64,000 bases of DNA, taken from contig CM034600.1 of NCBI GenBank assembly GCA_020091685.1, positions 35,706,077-35,770,076 on the forward strand. The letters are read 5' to 3'. The notes beneath the pieces are model-generated. The model saw only the letters and a program-made list of their open reading frames with translations, ran no database searches and was not told where the DNA came from. Positions 12,757 to 26,665 of the stretch are shown piece by piece (the first letter of the stretch is position 1; every line of letters starts with the position of its first letter). Made by a program: the position numbers and the translations under genes. The DNA is from Lutjanus erythropterus. Lineage: Eukaryota; Chordata; Actinopteri; Lutjaniformes; Lutjanidae.

Positions 12757-15700
12757 TCCAGAGAGACAGAGGGAGGAAGGGTGCCATCCAGGTTGGGAGG
12801 GTCAGCTGTTGGCACCAAGGGGGCGATGCCAGGAAAGGTACCCACCTGATGAAGTCCCCGTTGGGGTCGGTGCGCCTGCCGAAGCCCACGGGGCAGTAGC
12901 AGTGGAAAAACTGCTGAAAAAATGAACTGCAGGACAGCCACATCCAGCTGCCCGCATTCACGCTCCAGTCTGCATCTAGAAGCAACTCCTCAAAGACCTG
13001 AGACACAGAGACAAAATGATCCACATGTTTTAAGCTGGTTATGAGACAGTGTCAGTTTAATACTGATGCAAATAAAACCAAAAGTGAGTAAACTATTTCT
13101 ACATAGTTATTCTAATATCTGCAACTGGGTTGGATTCTCTGTAAAGATTATGATATGTCTATAACCATTCAACAGATGAAAAAGATGACTGCAGTGTTTT
13201 GTCTTTCATGGTTTTATGATTGGTCTGATTTCTGAAAAAAACACAGACATCCACTGTTTGAGATACGAGGTCTGGTGACAGCGTAATACTCTTTCCAGAC
13301 TCTCTGATTAGCTTGAGTTTTAGTTTCATGACAAAACAAGATAAAACAAAACTAAATCTCTTACCAATGAGCGTCATTTGTAAAAATGTTATTTGTAAAG
13401 GTGGTTCTTCACAAGATGATTTATCTTGGATTAGAAATGTATATAAACAAACTAAAACTAACATTTCAAAGGTCAAGAAAGGATTTAATGTGTGAGTGAT
13501 GTTCTCAGATAGCTCAGCGGCAAACTTCATCTGAGGAAAATCTTGAGATACAATTTAAAGCCCCAGAACAGCTTGTGATTGTTTTGTGAATATCAATTCT
13601 GAAATAAGATACAACTTTGTTCAACTGTTTTTTTTTTTTTTTTTTAATTAAATCCCTCCACGCTCACCTTCATCCCTTCCTCCCAGCTTATCCACAGGTC
13701 CCCCCTGGTGAGGAAGCAGGCCACTGCGTGTCTGGCCAGGTGATGGATCCAGCCCTCCTGCCTCAGCTGAGTCATGATGGCGTCTATCCAGGGGAAACCC
13801 GTCTTAGCTTCGGCCCACTTGGCGAGCGCTTCGGGATTTTTGTCCCACGGGATGCGGACGCAGATGGGGTTTCCCTCCATCTTGTCGAAGCGCGGGTTGT
13901 TGGTCGCCGCGGTGTAGAAGAACTCCCGCCACAGTAACTGGCCGTAAAGAGAGAGCGGAGGGGAGCTGTTCTTTTTCACCTGGGTACAAATAAACACGGC
14001 AAGAGTAGAGAATATTAGGCCAAAAAGAGAGGTTACAACATGTAATGGTGGTAGTGAGTAAGAGAACTGCCAGACAAGATAATCATAAAAAGGTTCTCTA
14101 GGTTTTAATGAAGTAGCATTTCCCATGTACGTTTTCTGATGGACAGAGTGAAGTAAACTGCTGCTAAATGTAGCGCTGTTGCAGCTGCTGCAGGCTGGGC
14201 TATAATTATCCTGACAACAGATGTACTTTGAATCAATCTGACAACAGCCAATCATGTGCAGACACTGAATATTAATTTCAGGGGTGTGAAAAAATGTCTT
14301 ATTTTCTATTTATCTATTTCATTAAGTTTATTTGTATTGAAACATTAAAAGGCAAAGAGCAGCAGTGAAAAGGCAACTGACAGTGAGCAGGCAGATAATG
14401 TTTATCTTGCTGTTCCCAAAGCATGAACTGGGGCCACCACAGTTAGGGATGTGCCAACAATAAATATTGGCTAATGAATGTTTTCCTTTCGAGCCTCTGC
14501 TACTCGGTAACTTCTATGAAAAGTATGTGTGGTGATAACAATGGCAGAAATGTCTTTTCCATCTCTCCACTCTGTGGAATCCAGGGGTCGCTGGCCAGCC
14601 CTCTCTGAACTGACGTCTACACCTCAGAGGAGTCACAGAAATGACACGCCTTGTCAGACTAATGGATCAGCAGTCAAATTTAAAGACAATAAAATGACTC
14701 TGTGGTATTCATGTCAGTCATAGATCCATCCTTTCCTCTTTACCTCCCTAAGGTGCATGTATGGCATGATAGCCCCTGATTTTCTAGGGATACACAACAA
14801 TATCAGCACATGATCTTTATCTGCTGATAAAAGCTTTAAAATGAAATATCTGCAGCCCAAAATGCACATTTCCGCTGGTAAGATGATGCTTTGTTTATGT
14901 GCGTGTGGCGCAAGTTATATGTATGATGTGGAAGTGTTTTGAAACAAAAAACAAAGTTGCCATCTGCAGTGATTACTCAGCATCAATCATGCATACAGTA
15001 TCTTATGTCTGCATCTGCCAGTGGACGGTCATGATGAGAGTCGGCATAATAAAATGTTAATTCCACTACAGGAGAGACCATACGAAGTGATTAAAAACGG
15101 TTTCACTCAGTGAGCTCACCTTTCGGTAGAGGTCAGTGAGCTTGAAGTAGAAAAGGCGACAGGAGAGGCAACCGAAGCGCAGGTATGGGCTGAGGCCTGT
15201 CGGGCTGGCCAGCAGCGAGTTGGCGTTCATCCTGGGACGCTCGAAATTAGCCACCCATGCCTGGAAAAAGACATAGAAAGAGATAGAAATACACAGAGAA
15301 AGGAAGGGATATATGTGAGACGGGAGATTGGGGAATAAAAGAGATGTAGGGCACAAGGGCGAAAGAGTTTAACAGAAATTTACTTGAGGAAAACAACAAA
15401 AAAGTAGAGTTACTAGAGTTTTCATTCCATATAGTAGAGCTGTAGTGTCCCAAAGTGATCCCAGTGCAGTACTCACTTTTCTCTCCAGATGGCGCTCTAT
15501 CCTCGTCAGAGCCTCTGTCTCCCCTCCTGGCCACACAGCTGAAGGCAGGCCCTCGATGTCAAAGCCTGAAAACATTGAATCATCTCGCTGGTTTACAAAC
15601 AGTGTTGCACTGGTATGTCAGATGAGTCAACAGTCCTTCAGTTATTACGTCAGTCAGTTATGTCATGTACATTTAATCAAAATCTTATTCAACATGACGT

Positions 15701-18700
15701 CTCATCCAGGCACTCAGCATACACTGCAAACTGCTAATTAAATCCTAAAATGGATTAATTAGTTGCGTTGACAGCTGGTTCGGTTTATTCCAGGAAGAAG
15801 TTGGTGAGCTCTCTCTTTTGTTTGTTATTTTCAGAGTATTCACTTAAAAGTTAAGCTGTGAGCCACCTGCAGATGAAGAGCTTGAGCAGAGAAATCGATA
15901 TTGGTTTATGGCTTTAAAATAGGAGCTGTTCAGCAGTTGCAACACAGGCCCTGTTCAGACCTGTTATAAATTTACTTCCTGGGTGATCTGATCACAAACA
16001 GACTGTGTAGAAATGTGATGTTTTCATATTACAGATGTGGCAAAAAGGCATTAATTACAGAGTCAAAGAGAGTAAAAGTGTGAATCCCAGCGCACAGACT
16101 GTTTGGAAATAAACATGTTTGCAAAATGTGTTCTTGTTTATAACTGTGGTCTGCTGTGACAAAGTGACACGTTTTTTTTTGCAATTTTTCAATGGAGTCT
16201 GGGGTTACTTGTGTGTTCACTAACTTCCAATGCAGTTAAGAGAGACCCAACTCAATGAAATGAAATAAATTATGTACTTAATGGATGTCAGATAAGTTAG
16301 GCAGCCCCTTCAGTGTAGCCCAGGACACATTTGTGTTCACGCTGCTAAAAGAATGTGGTCACATGTGGCCCAGACCACCTTCAAGTGTATTCTCAGTGAT
16401 TGTCCACTTGTGATCAGATAACCCAGGAGGCATGTTAACACCGGGTCTGATCAGGCCACAGCTTCAACCTGTATATCATACAAACACTTGTCTGGTTAAG
16501 ATGGACAGGCTTTCTTAATGAAATGGCTCTTAGCAGGTGACCCAAATCTTTCATTTGGGACACTGAGTGCAGGTGTGAGCAGCAGATGGCTGCAGCAGCA
16601 CGAGAGGAGAGTGAATGGAATGCGGCCTTCTGTGAATGGAAACTTGGAAATGGACATGTTAACAGACTGAATGTAAGAGGGTTAACACGCTTAATTTAGA
16701 GAAACCAGACATCTGCACTGACGATTTTAGAGAGGGTTAACACCTAAAATATCTTCTTAACTAGTGCAATACTTGCACACGTGTAGGAGGCAGATGGCTC
16801 AGGTGCAGTTTGCAGAGTGCAAATGTATGAATGGACTTTAATGACCTGTAGAGGGAAACCAAACATCTTGACTGAGTTTAAGAGGGTTAGCGTGGTTAAT
16901 TTAGGAGAGAAACAGCAGCTTGTGTGGAATCAACCTGTACAGAGAGAAACCAGACATCTGCACTGACGGTTTTAGAGTTAACACTTATATATAATAATAT
17001 CTTATTAATTAGGGGAACAGTTGCACAGGTGTAGGAGGCAGGTGGCTGCAGTGCAGTCTGCAGTGCAACAGTATGAAAGAACTGTAACCTTTTGAGATGG
17101 AAACCAGACATGTGGAGGGAAACTCAAAGATGATTAACCTGACTGATCCAATAGTGAGGGTTGAAATGAGATGTACCTTTAAACAGAGAATCTGGATTGA
17201 CTTTCACCAGGGTTAATGAGCACACAGTTGTCATGGAAGGGATTTTCACTTTGTTCAAGTCATGTCAATCATAGATTTGTTTTACATGTGGTTAGATTTT
17301 AGGTATCACATAATACACAAATAATATTAAAATGTAATTCTAGTCTTTCCATAACAAATTTCTAATTTTAGGGTTTGTGTTTTATGTAGCCAAAGTTCTG
17401 TTTAGTCAAGATTTTAACACTGAAGTATTTTAAAAGTTTGTCTTAGCATATGGCCTGGATATAAGAAGATACTGTTTTCTGGAGATTACATTTGAAGAAG
17501 AGGAGGTCGTATTACATTTGAGGACTAGATACTTTACAATGTAAGATATTATTTTTCGACATAGAGAAGTGTAACACCTACAGTCCCTCCAGGAAGATGC
17601 GATGTTGTGATCACAGCGATAAACATTAATTCAACCAATTCCCGTGAATTCTGGATGACCCTGCTATTTTGTCCAATCAACACAACATTCCCGCAAACCT
17701 GACCAACAATTATAGCTTCCTGCGAGTTCCACCAATCATAGCAGTCCTCCACACAAACATCATACATGTATGTCTCTATGAACCGACTCTTTTTATTATT
17801 TATTACTTTTTTGCACTTTTATTTTTATATTTAAAGTAATAAGGCAGCATTTCTTTCTTTTTGCTCTTCATCTGAACTGAACTCATTTTTTAATAGTAGC
17901 TTTACTGAACTACTTTACTGTTTAAGTAAATTAACCCTCAATTTGTACTACTAAAATATTAACACTGCAGGAAGCTGTGAATCCATCTCCCTCACTGAAT
18001 CATTGAGGGCGTTTTTAGCCATATTTGTATTTTTTAAAATTTCTGCTGCGGTTGATCTGAGGTCACCATCTTCCTCCTGCTGTCTACACGCCATAAAATC
18101 CTTGTAAAATACTTCAAGTTCAGCTGTGTGTGTTTGAATTCTCACCCAGCTCCTCCAGGGACGGGACTCCGTACTTGTCTCCGTGGTCCTCAGAGATCGG
18201 GGTGACGCAGCGTCCCATCAAGGTGTCTGACAGTGTTTCCACAGGCATTTCAGGAGGATCCAGTCGACTGATCAGGGTCTGGAAACGCTTGTAGGTGAGA
18301 GGAGGCTGCCCGCCATTCAGCTCGATGATTCTGGGGGGAGGGGCAGAGTCAGGGACACCAATTTTAATCTAAAATCCAATTTACTATTTGCACAAGTAAA
18401 ACAAAAACTAAAAGACAGTCAACATTACTCTCGCAAAAGGTGGTTAATTTAAAGAGAAAATGACTTTGCATTTGAATGCCACTGGCAAATCCCTCGGCAT
18501 CACCGTCAGAGGTTGTTACAGACCTACTGGAAAAGATGCGAGAGAACAACCATCAGATTATTTCACTTTTTTTTAATGTCTTAATCTGCTCTGTGCATCA
18601 GAAAACAGGCTAAAAGACATGAAGCGAGTTTGATTAAAAAACAAACAAACCCAAAACGCTTGCCCTGGTTCTAATTTTGCAGAGTTTCGCACACTTCCAT

Positions 18701-21700
18701 CACATCTGATTTCTTTGGTCAAAATTGACGCCGACATCAAAACATCGAAGCTGTCAATAGAGACGACAAGAGTCTAACTTACAAGGTTGAGAAGCGGCAC
18801 ATCTTGTATGAGCCGCAGCAGCGTTTTATAGGGACAACCTTAAAAACGAGATTTGGAAAGAAAGTTGGGAGCTGCTGGGGCTTATAAGTAAGTACACTGT
18901 CCCCCGTATAGAAACAAGTCTGACTTATAAATAAGTAACTTATAAATTAAACTCGTCTGCAGAGGGAGAAACACAAGCATGCAGCTGCAACATCACATAT
19001 ATTATATCTCAACATTTTTTCCCTCTCAATCTGCTGGCGTTAAGATATAGCTTTAAATAAAGTAAACATATTACTGTCAAAAAGAAGATGACTTTGTTGC
19101 ATTTCCTATTGCTGCAAGAAAACCGTGTTTTCTTTTAAAGATGCTTTGATCAATCAAATTCATCCCAAATAGTCAGTAGTCAAGAAACTTGTTGATCAGA
19201 AGAATCGTCATAAAATTGAAGTGAATACAAATAGTGTTTTTACAGCCATCTAACATGGCTGTGTCACACAGGTGTAAACAGATGATTGTTCCAGTCTTTT
19301 TTCTTTGAGCACCTGCCAGGCAGGGAGTCTGACATCTACTAGTCAATGCTCAGATTTAACTGGTAGCATGCTCAGAGGTTAATGTAGAATTCAACTGTTT
19401 AATTTGATATGTATCTTAAAAAGAGTTTCATGTCCACAGTGTAAACCAACTTGTAAAATAAAAATTTGGAGCAAAAACAATGGAGCACGATGTGGCCGGA
19501 GAGGCGACAAATGCACAGCTTGTACAGATGGTTTGGTGTTTTTTAAAAGGCACCTCTTCTGATTAGCTGTCGAAAGCCCAGTTCAGACCCAAGATTTGTG
19601 TTTGTATGTCTGCGTGTGTGTTTGCATCTTCCTCACTTGTCTAGGTCGTAGAGGGTGTGTGATATTTTGACGATGACCTCCACTCCTGCCTCCATGGCCA
19701 GCTTCTTGATGGCAGCATCTCTCTCCTTCCCGAAAGGCTCTGAATCATACTCAAAGGTCAGCCGAGAGATCTTCCACTCCTAAGACGAAGAGAGAAATGT
19801 TTCCCATCAGAGCCCAAGTTGACTTCTTCAAAACCCAGTAATACTCAGTTTGCAATGATGTAAAACAGCAAATAGCTAATAGATATAGATAATGCTAGAG
19901 AGGACACCAAGAGCAACTTTTTGCCTTTTTTTGGCTGATAAATAGTTTTCTTTAAGAGAGATTATTAGAACTGCTGACAATTTTCTTGCTGCAGCTGACC
20001 TTAAAGAGCCGTGGGAACACGTTGGCTGGTTGGCCTCTGATGACAAAAAGGCGAGAGTTGAGCTTCCGGAGGCTGGCGTCCAGATCCTCCAAACACTGGA
20101 GGAGAAACCTGAAGGTGGAAGACAAAGAGGAGGCAGAGAAAGAAAGAAGAGGACAATAAAGCCATTAGGGTTTTGCTTAACATTCTCAAACAAAATTGAA
20201 TTTATGATGATTCTCTTTCGTTAAATCATTAAAAAAAGGTCTATGAAAGACTTTCTGGTCCTGACTGGGTTCCACTTTTACTCTCTGATCAGTTGGGGGT
20301 GTCCAAACTCTACTTTCAGTTGTCACAGACTGAACCACTGTCCTAAATTGAAGTTCTTTTTGTCATTTTACACATTAAATGTGATTTTATTATACATGCT
20401 CACAGCAAGAAGCTGACATTGGGAACACAAGCATGAAACCGTTTAGGCCTGCCCACAATACCTCACTGAAGCCTCAGCCACAACACCTGATGTGTCTGAA
20501 GTGCTGTTGCGTGGGTATCTGTCCAAGATTGATTTTGTGTGTGTAAATGAATGACCTCATGCTGGACGTTGCCACCTCCCATTTTTCAAATTTGAACACC
20601 TCTACTCTCCCAGACACTGCATCTTTGCGTCCCAAAGACGGGACATCCTTAATTTCACACACTGCCTCCGATCTTTCACTTTTCTGCATTTTTCTTCTGC
20701 AGTTCTTTTTTTGGGGGGGGGCTCAGATTTTTGCCCATAACTTGACGTCACGCTGTTGATGCTTTGGCAACAAAAGACCACCCAATATTCTGTATGGCAT
20801 CTCTGTTGAAACAGTCTAAGTTAAAAATACCCTCTAATAAAAAGTGGATGGGTGTTTGTGTTTGGGGATGAAAAGTATGTGTGTGTGTGTGTGTGTTTTG
20901 GGCTCCATGACGCATAAGACCACCCAGCGAGAACTGATTTCTGTCAGTGTCAGACACACGTTTGAAGATTTAATGGATCAACGCGCATCAGAAGAAACAA
21001 ATTAATAAGACTACTACAATGGATGTACATTTAACTAGTGTTCTGTCCATTAGCATTTCTATTAATACAAAACCTGAGCTTGTCGTCTGATTAAATGTGT
21101 TTTTTATTCAGTTAATCATGTTTGTCCTTCTAAGTAACAACACTCACCAATAAAAACAATAACAGTCAGTGATGCATTCATTCAGAAATGCATGCATTGT
21201 GAATGGAACATAAGCTTGACTGTAAGTTCACAGCCCTAATTTCCATAATGAATATGGAACACGAAATAATCAACAGAGGAGGATGACCTTTGTAAAAGGA
21301 GGACATAAAAACGGTGGATGAGTTTGTCTTCAGACACTGAGGGGGGGACACACCACCGCAAACTAAAAGCTTTAAAGGTTTCGGTGTTTCTGCCTCTGAA
21401 GGACTGCTTGAAGGTCATCTGTGACGCACACTTCCACCTGCTCTCCAAACGGACCAATCACAGCTTTCAGTCAGGAATTGTTTTCTGAGTAGTTAGTGAC
21501 GTTGACAGCGGTCCTTGACCTGTCAAACAGAGCATCACAAAACTGGTTCTGTTGTAGATCCATGTCTTTTCAGGAATTTAATTTGTGTATTTATTGCTTT
21601 TTGCTTAGACTACTTACATTTTTGTTGTTCAAAGTAATCCTGATATTCTATTATTGTCCGTGAGGCTTTTAACTGAGTCATATCAGTTCTTTCTGGGTTT

Positions 21701-24700
21701 CAGAACACCGATTTTAAGATTCCCTCTATAATGCACTATACTTTAAAGTTTCTACATTCAAGTGACTAAGGCAGGGTTTCTGCCAGTGTACTGTAAGCCC
21801 AGTGGCCCACCCGGCCTAAGCTTACCCCCTGCGAGGTCTAAGCATCAGGAATTTTAACCAAGCAGCAAACCTTTAAGGAAAAAAGTTAAAGAGACACAAG
21901 ATCTTGTGTCCTGCTTGCTGAAAAGGGGGGTTAGCTCTGATGTTAGTGACAACCAACTTTAACCAACATAAATTTCCCCGTTGTAGCAGTAATAAAGGAA
22001 TATCTTATCTTAACTTTGGCTCAGGCTCATTTAAGGTGGACTGACCTTTATAATGAGCCAGTTATACTCATTTTAGTGACGTATTCACGTGTTCACGTAG
22101 CAGCGTAGTGTGTAGTGTGCAGTTTAGGCTGTTTGTTGGTGAATAAATGCTACAACTCCAAGACGAGCCAAGATCGCTGATCAACCACTTAATGTGGGCT
22201 TTAGTCTGCTCCTCTGGGTTCTGCTCACTGGAAAATGGTAGATTTCTCCCTCTGGATTGGGAGTGATTTGGTGTGCCATGCGATGTTCAAGCATCCCAGG
22301 ATCTTGTTCACACGTGATGGTAAAATGGAGCCTGAGACTGTCGGCATCAGCAGTACTGTGGGCGTTGTACTGGACTGTTATGGTGAAGAGGGCACAGAGC
22401 TGGAAGGCAAAGTGTTCAGTTTACGAGTTGGCCCACGTTCCAACCCTCACCTATGGTCATGAGCTCTGGGTAGTGGCTCAAAGAATGAGATCACAGAGAA
22501 AAGTGGCCAGATGGGTTTCCTCTGTAGGTAGACCTATATTTTGCTGGAGGGTTTACATATCTTACCTAAGGATTGCCCAGAATAACCTGGAAAGTGCTGT
22601 TGGGGAGACGGACATTTGAATACCCTGCTGTTGCCGCGACCCAGCCCGGAGTAAGTGAAAGAAAATAGGTAAATGGATGCATGGGTAGATGTAAATACTG
22701 GAGGTGTAACTCAGTGGAAAGAGGGCTGCTGGGAGTCTTACTAACACAAATCATTTGCATTAGAGTAGGTGATGTTCTTCTTTTTTCCAGTCTAATTTTA
22801 TTTAATCTTTCTCTGTTATGTAAACCACCATTGACTGTTCACTGTTCGCCCTCGGTAATCTCCGTCAACAGTTGAGTCCTGGAGCTGCCACCCCCTCATC
22901 AATGACAAGGCTGAAACTGTGCAGCACCGCAGCAGAACACCTACACATGAACTTTTCTGCCCTCGAAACAACATGGACATTTTTGTAAATATAAACACAT
23001 TTGTTTCTATGAGTGATCTATGTGATGACAACAACAAAAGGCAAATGTTGGGGGAAAGCATACACTTAATCCCCATTTATCCACAATTTTGGTCTGAAAT
23101 ACAAAATGTTGCTCCTTTACTACCATAACTTATGTTTACTTATAAATAAGGCAATGGAAGCAGGAAGGGTGGCATCCTGTCCTGGTAGTTAAAAAGACTG
23201 ACGACATACTGCCTCATTACATCCAAATTTCCAACCAAACCTGCCAAAAAATGTTTGGGTAGATGAGTGAGAGTGTTGACTTCACTTACGGAAACTGTGA
23301 TTCACCACTGACGTAGGATGAGTGAAGAATGTAGAACAAGTAAAATAAAGTTCATGTTGTAAGTGCTATTATTTCAACTTCAGACACCACTGATAAATGA
23401 ATTAAAGTACCACGGATCTGTTACCACTGATTCTGACGTGATGTCTCGTCCACTGTGGCCAAGCTGTGACGAACCCCCTTTTGCCCCCTCAAACAAGCCT
23501 GTGCGTTGTGAAACACAACTCGTGTGTGTGCAGGGGAGCAGGGAAAGATGGTTTTAAAAGTGTCTGTATGTTCAGCTCTGAGTACTTTTGTAGTTTGTAA
23601 CAGAATCTCTTTGGTTTGAAGTTCAGTTTGGATACTGTGTTGCCGTTTGTACTTTCAAGTATTGGTTTTATTTTAAATGTTTCATGTTCGCTTTCAGCTG
23701 CATAGGAGTCATGTTAAGTTACCACTGATTAAAACCCAACACTTAATGATTTTGCTGCTTTATAATTTCAGCATTTATATAACAAAATAAAAGGGGTTTA
23801 GCCTCCAGCTTGCCTTCAATTACAAGACACGCTTTATGTGGATAGCCCTGTTGTAATGGAGCTGTAAATCCCTGCTGGGCTGGGCTGACACGCAGAGTCA
23901 AACCGAGTCAAACCAGGCCAGCAAATGTGTATGGAGGGGTAGATGTTATAATATGCACGGTATCAGGAGCTTCCCTCTGCTTTATGGAGCTTTGCAGTAC
24001 CAAAAACAGAGCTAAAAGAGAATGAATATTGGAATTACATTCATCAGTTGGTCAGAACATCTCCAAATAAATCAAATAAATGTTCTGTAAATGCTGGGTG
24101 TGTAAATAAGCAACTGCATGCAAATGAATTTGTCATATCAACTTAAAAGGTGATTATATGCCAGTTTTTTTTTCTGCTGCCCCCCAGTGGCTGAAAATAT
24201 CAGTTACAACAGGTTGAGTTAATTATCACTGTGTGGCACATCAACTACATTTTCATCTCTGTAGCGCCTCTGCTCCCACAACCTGCATGTTCGACCTGGT
24301 AACAGGTCAAACTGTTGAGCATCACCCATCTAGACTGTGCTGCGTCTGACCTGCACTCCTGATCATTAGCGGAATCTGGTGGGATCACAGACAGAGCAGA
24401 CAGTCGGCAGGCTGTGCAGACAGCCCGGGCCGCCAGACGATGTCCTGGTCCGTTCCGTTTCCTCCTGTCTGACCCCGTTAGCCTGATCATTAAACCAAGG
24501 GGAGGGCCCACTAACAGACAAAGCAAAGCTCCAGTTGCTCTCAATCCGCACACAGACGGACAGAGCTGGGCAGCAAGGTCGCTCACACTTAAGGCACGTG
24601 CCTGCTTATGCATGAGCTAAACAGAGTTATGAAGCTCCGGCTTCATAACTGACCGTCTGGGTTGGTCTTTTTGCAGACCAGCTCAGACTGTAGCGGTAGC

Positions 24701-26634
24701 TTTTGATTTCAGGGAAATAGGCTTGTGATACCTGCGATATGCACACAGTTGGCCAGGAAGACAAACTTTAATAAGGAAACAAGACTGTTTTTAACCAGAC
24801 CAAGCTCACATTTTTAAGGCAATTTACTGCTGAAGAACTAAATATAAAATGTGTTTTTGCTTTATGGAACAACTGATCTTATTTTCTGAAATATCCTAAA
24901 ATCTGTGGAATAATAATGAAAATCTGGCTCCATGGCTTAAACACTTTTTCTTCAGGTTGCAACAACATAACCACCTAATGATCATTTGACTGATTTCATG
25001 TAGAGGCGTGCACGAGTTACAGTGAGATCAGATCACACACGTGGTTTTGTGGTTACGCTGCTTATAGAGACGCATTCAACACCCGAGGCAACACAAAACG
25101 CATCTGTCGCCTCAGTCTTTAAATTATAGTCGATCAAATAAGATTTCTGTTACTACGTTAGAAACATTACTGCCTCCACAATCAACAAAATATGAAAGTA
25201 GCATGTAATGGTTTTAACTAGGTTGCCCAAAGAAGAAATTCCAACTATCCAACATACACAAAAGAAGCTTACAATATATAAAAGAAGAAGAAAAATGAAT
25301 GGAAAATTTTGCAACCATCCAGTTACAATTTTTCAGACTTCTTTTTCAAAGCCTTTTCCACACAGCCAGAAATACATTTCTGTTGGAGAAATAATAAATT
25401 CTTCCCGACCAGGCAGGTGAGTCAGAAATCTACTTGCCCGAGTCAAATGGTTTTATTTATTAGTGGACATCAAATAACAAAGACTAAAGTTAACTGTCAT
25501 GTTTAATTTGGGGTGCAATGTCTAGATTATGTGATAAAATAGTGAAAAATGTCCATCTAAGTTCAAGATGGTGTCTTAAGATGTCTTGTTTTGTCAGTGC
25601 AAACCCCAAAGACATTCAGTTTAATATGATAATACATGGAGAAAAGCAGGGAATCTCATTATTAATTAAAATAACTTAAATGCATCATCATCATCATCAG
25701 TATTTATTTGGAGAATGCAGACTCCTCAAGTCTAGCCTGGAAACCAGGCAAATCTCCCCAGCTCATTTTTTTCCCATTTGTTCTGGAACGCTTGCGAATT
25801 AGTCTGGCGATGAGGACATGACCTCAATGTCCTGTTCTGAGCAAAACCGAGAAATTATCATGTAAACAATCGTAATGCGAAAAGCAAAAGTGAGTGCAGA
25901 TGTTTTTTCACCATGGAAACCGTGTTTGTATACAGAAACAAAACGATGTGCAGGTTTTGCATTCTTTTTTTTTTTTTTTTTGCTTTTACATCCGTAATTA
26001 TCAAAAGTCAGTCCAGAAATCTTCTCATTTTTAATGTCATTCTGTTGGTCTGCCCTCCTTCTAACTCAGTGAACAAAAAGCTTTTGAATAATATCAGAGA
26101 TGCTCAACAAGTCATTCTGGGTGACATGCTATCAGCTGTTGTGCACTGAATAAGCATGTATGCCCACGTGCATTCATCCAAATATTTTAGTGCGTCTTGT
26201 GTGCATAAGTCCGGACATGAATGCCTGTGTGTGCATGTGCTCATGTGCACATGCATGAGCATCAGTCCATGCTTCCTCCCTTGTGAGCCGCTGACTGTTC
26301 CTCTGTGTTTATGCCTGTTGTGTGTTGCTGGGTTAGCCACTTCCTCTTAATGTTCCTGGCTGCCTGCTTGTGTGCGCGCGCGTGCGTACTGGCTGGCTGC
26401 CTGGTCATACAACAATCCTTATATAACTGCTCTGGCCTACATCTGTCAGGACACACACACACACACTCAGCAAGGACTGCACCACAACACACTAAGCCTA
26501 GTAACCTCATTCCTGGCCGCACACGCACAATGACGAGGACGCACTCTCTCGCGCTCTGTCTCACCAGGGGTAGAGAGAGAGAGAACAACAACTCAGCCAG
26601 AGTGTGAACGAGAAGCAGTGAACGTGAAAACCAG

Positions 26635-26665
<31 letters not shown>

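Larger units (their letters stand above)
15566..18145 (-). other. Cryptochrome intron 4
   Basis: 2.6 kb containing a degenerate tandem repeat (16560-17160) and one copy of a repeat family shared with the 51.9-kb region (17600-17765). Both are listed separately. Confidence 0.85.

Noticed and set aside
12605-12925. Long frames with poly-Cys/Val or poly-His/Thr runs
   Set aside because: They are translations of the TG/CA microsatellite; the same applies at 54821-55136 and 52695-52886.
13617-13937. 106-codon plus-strand frame over cryptochrome exon 7
   Set aside because: It is the antisense shadow of a real exon; the minus-strand frame is conserved cryptochrome sequence.
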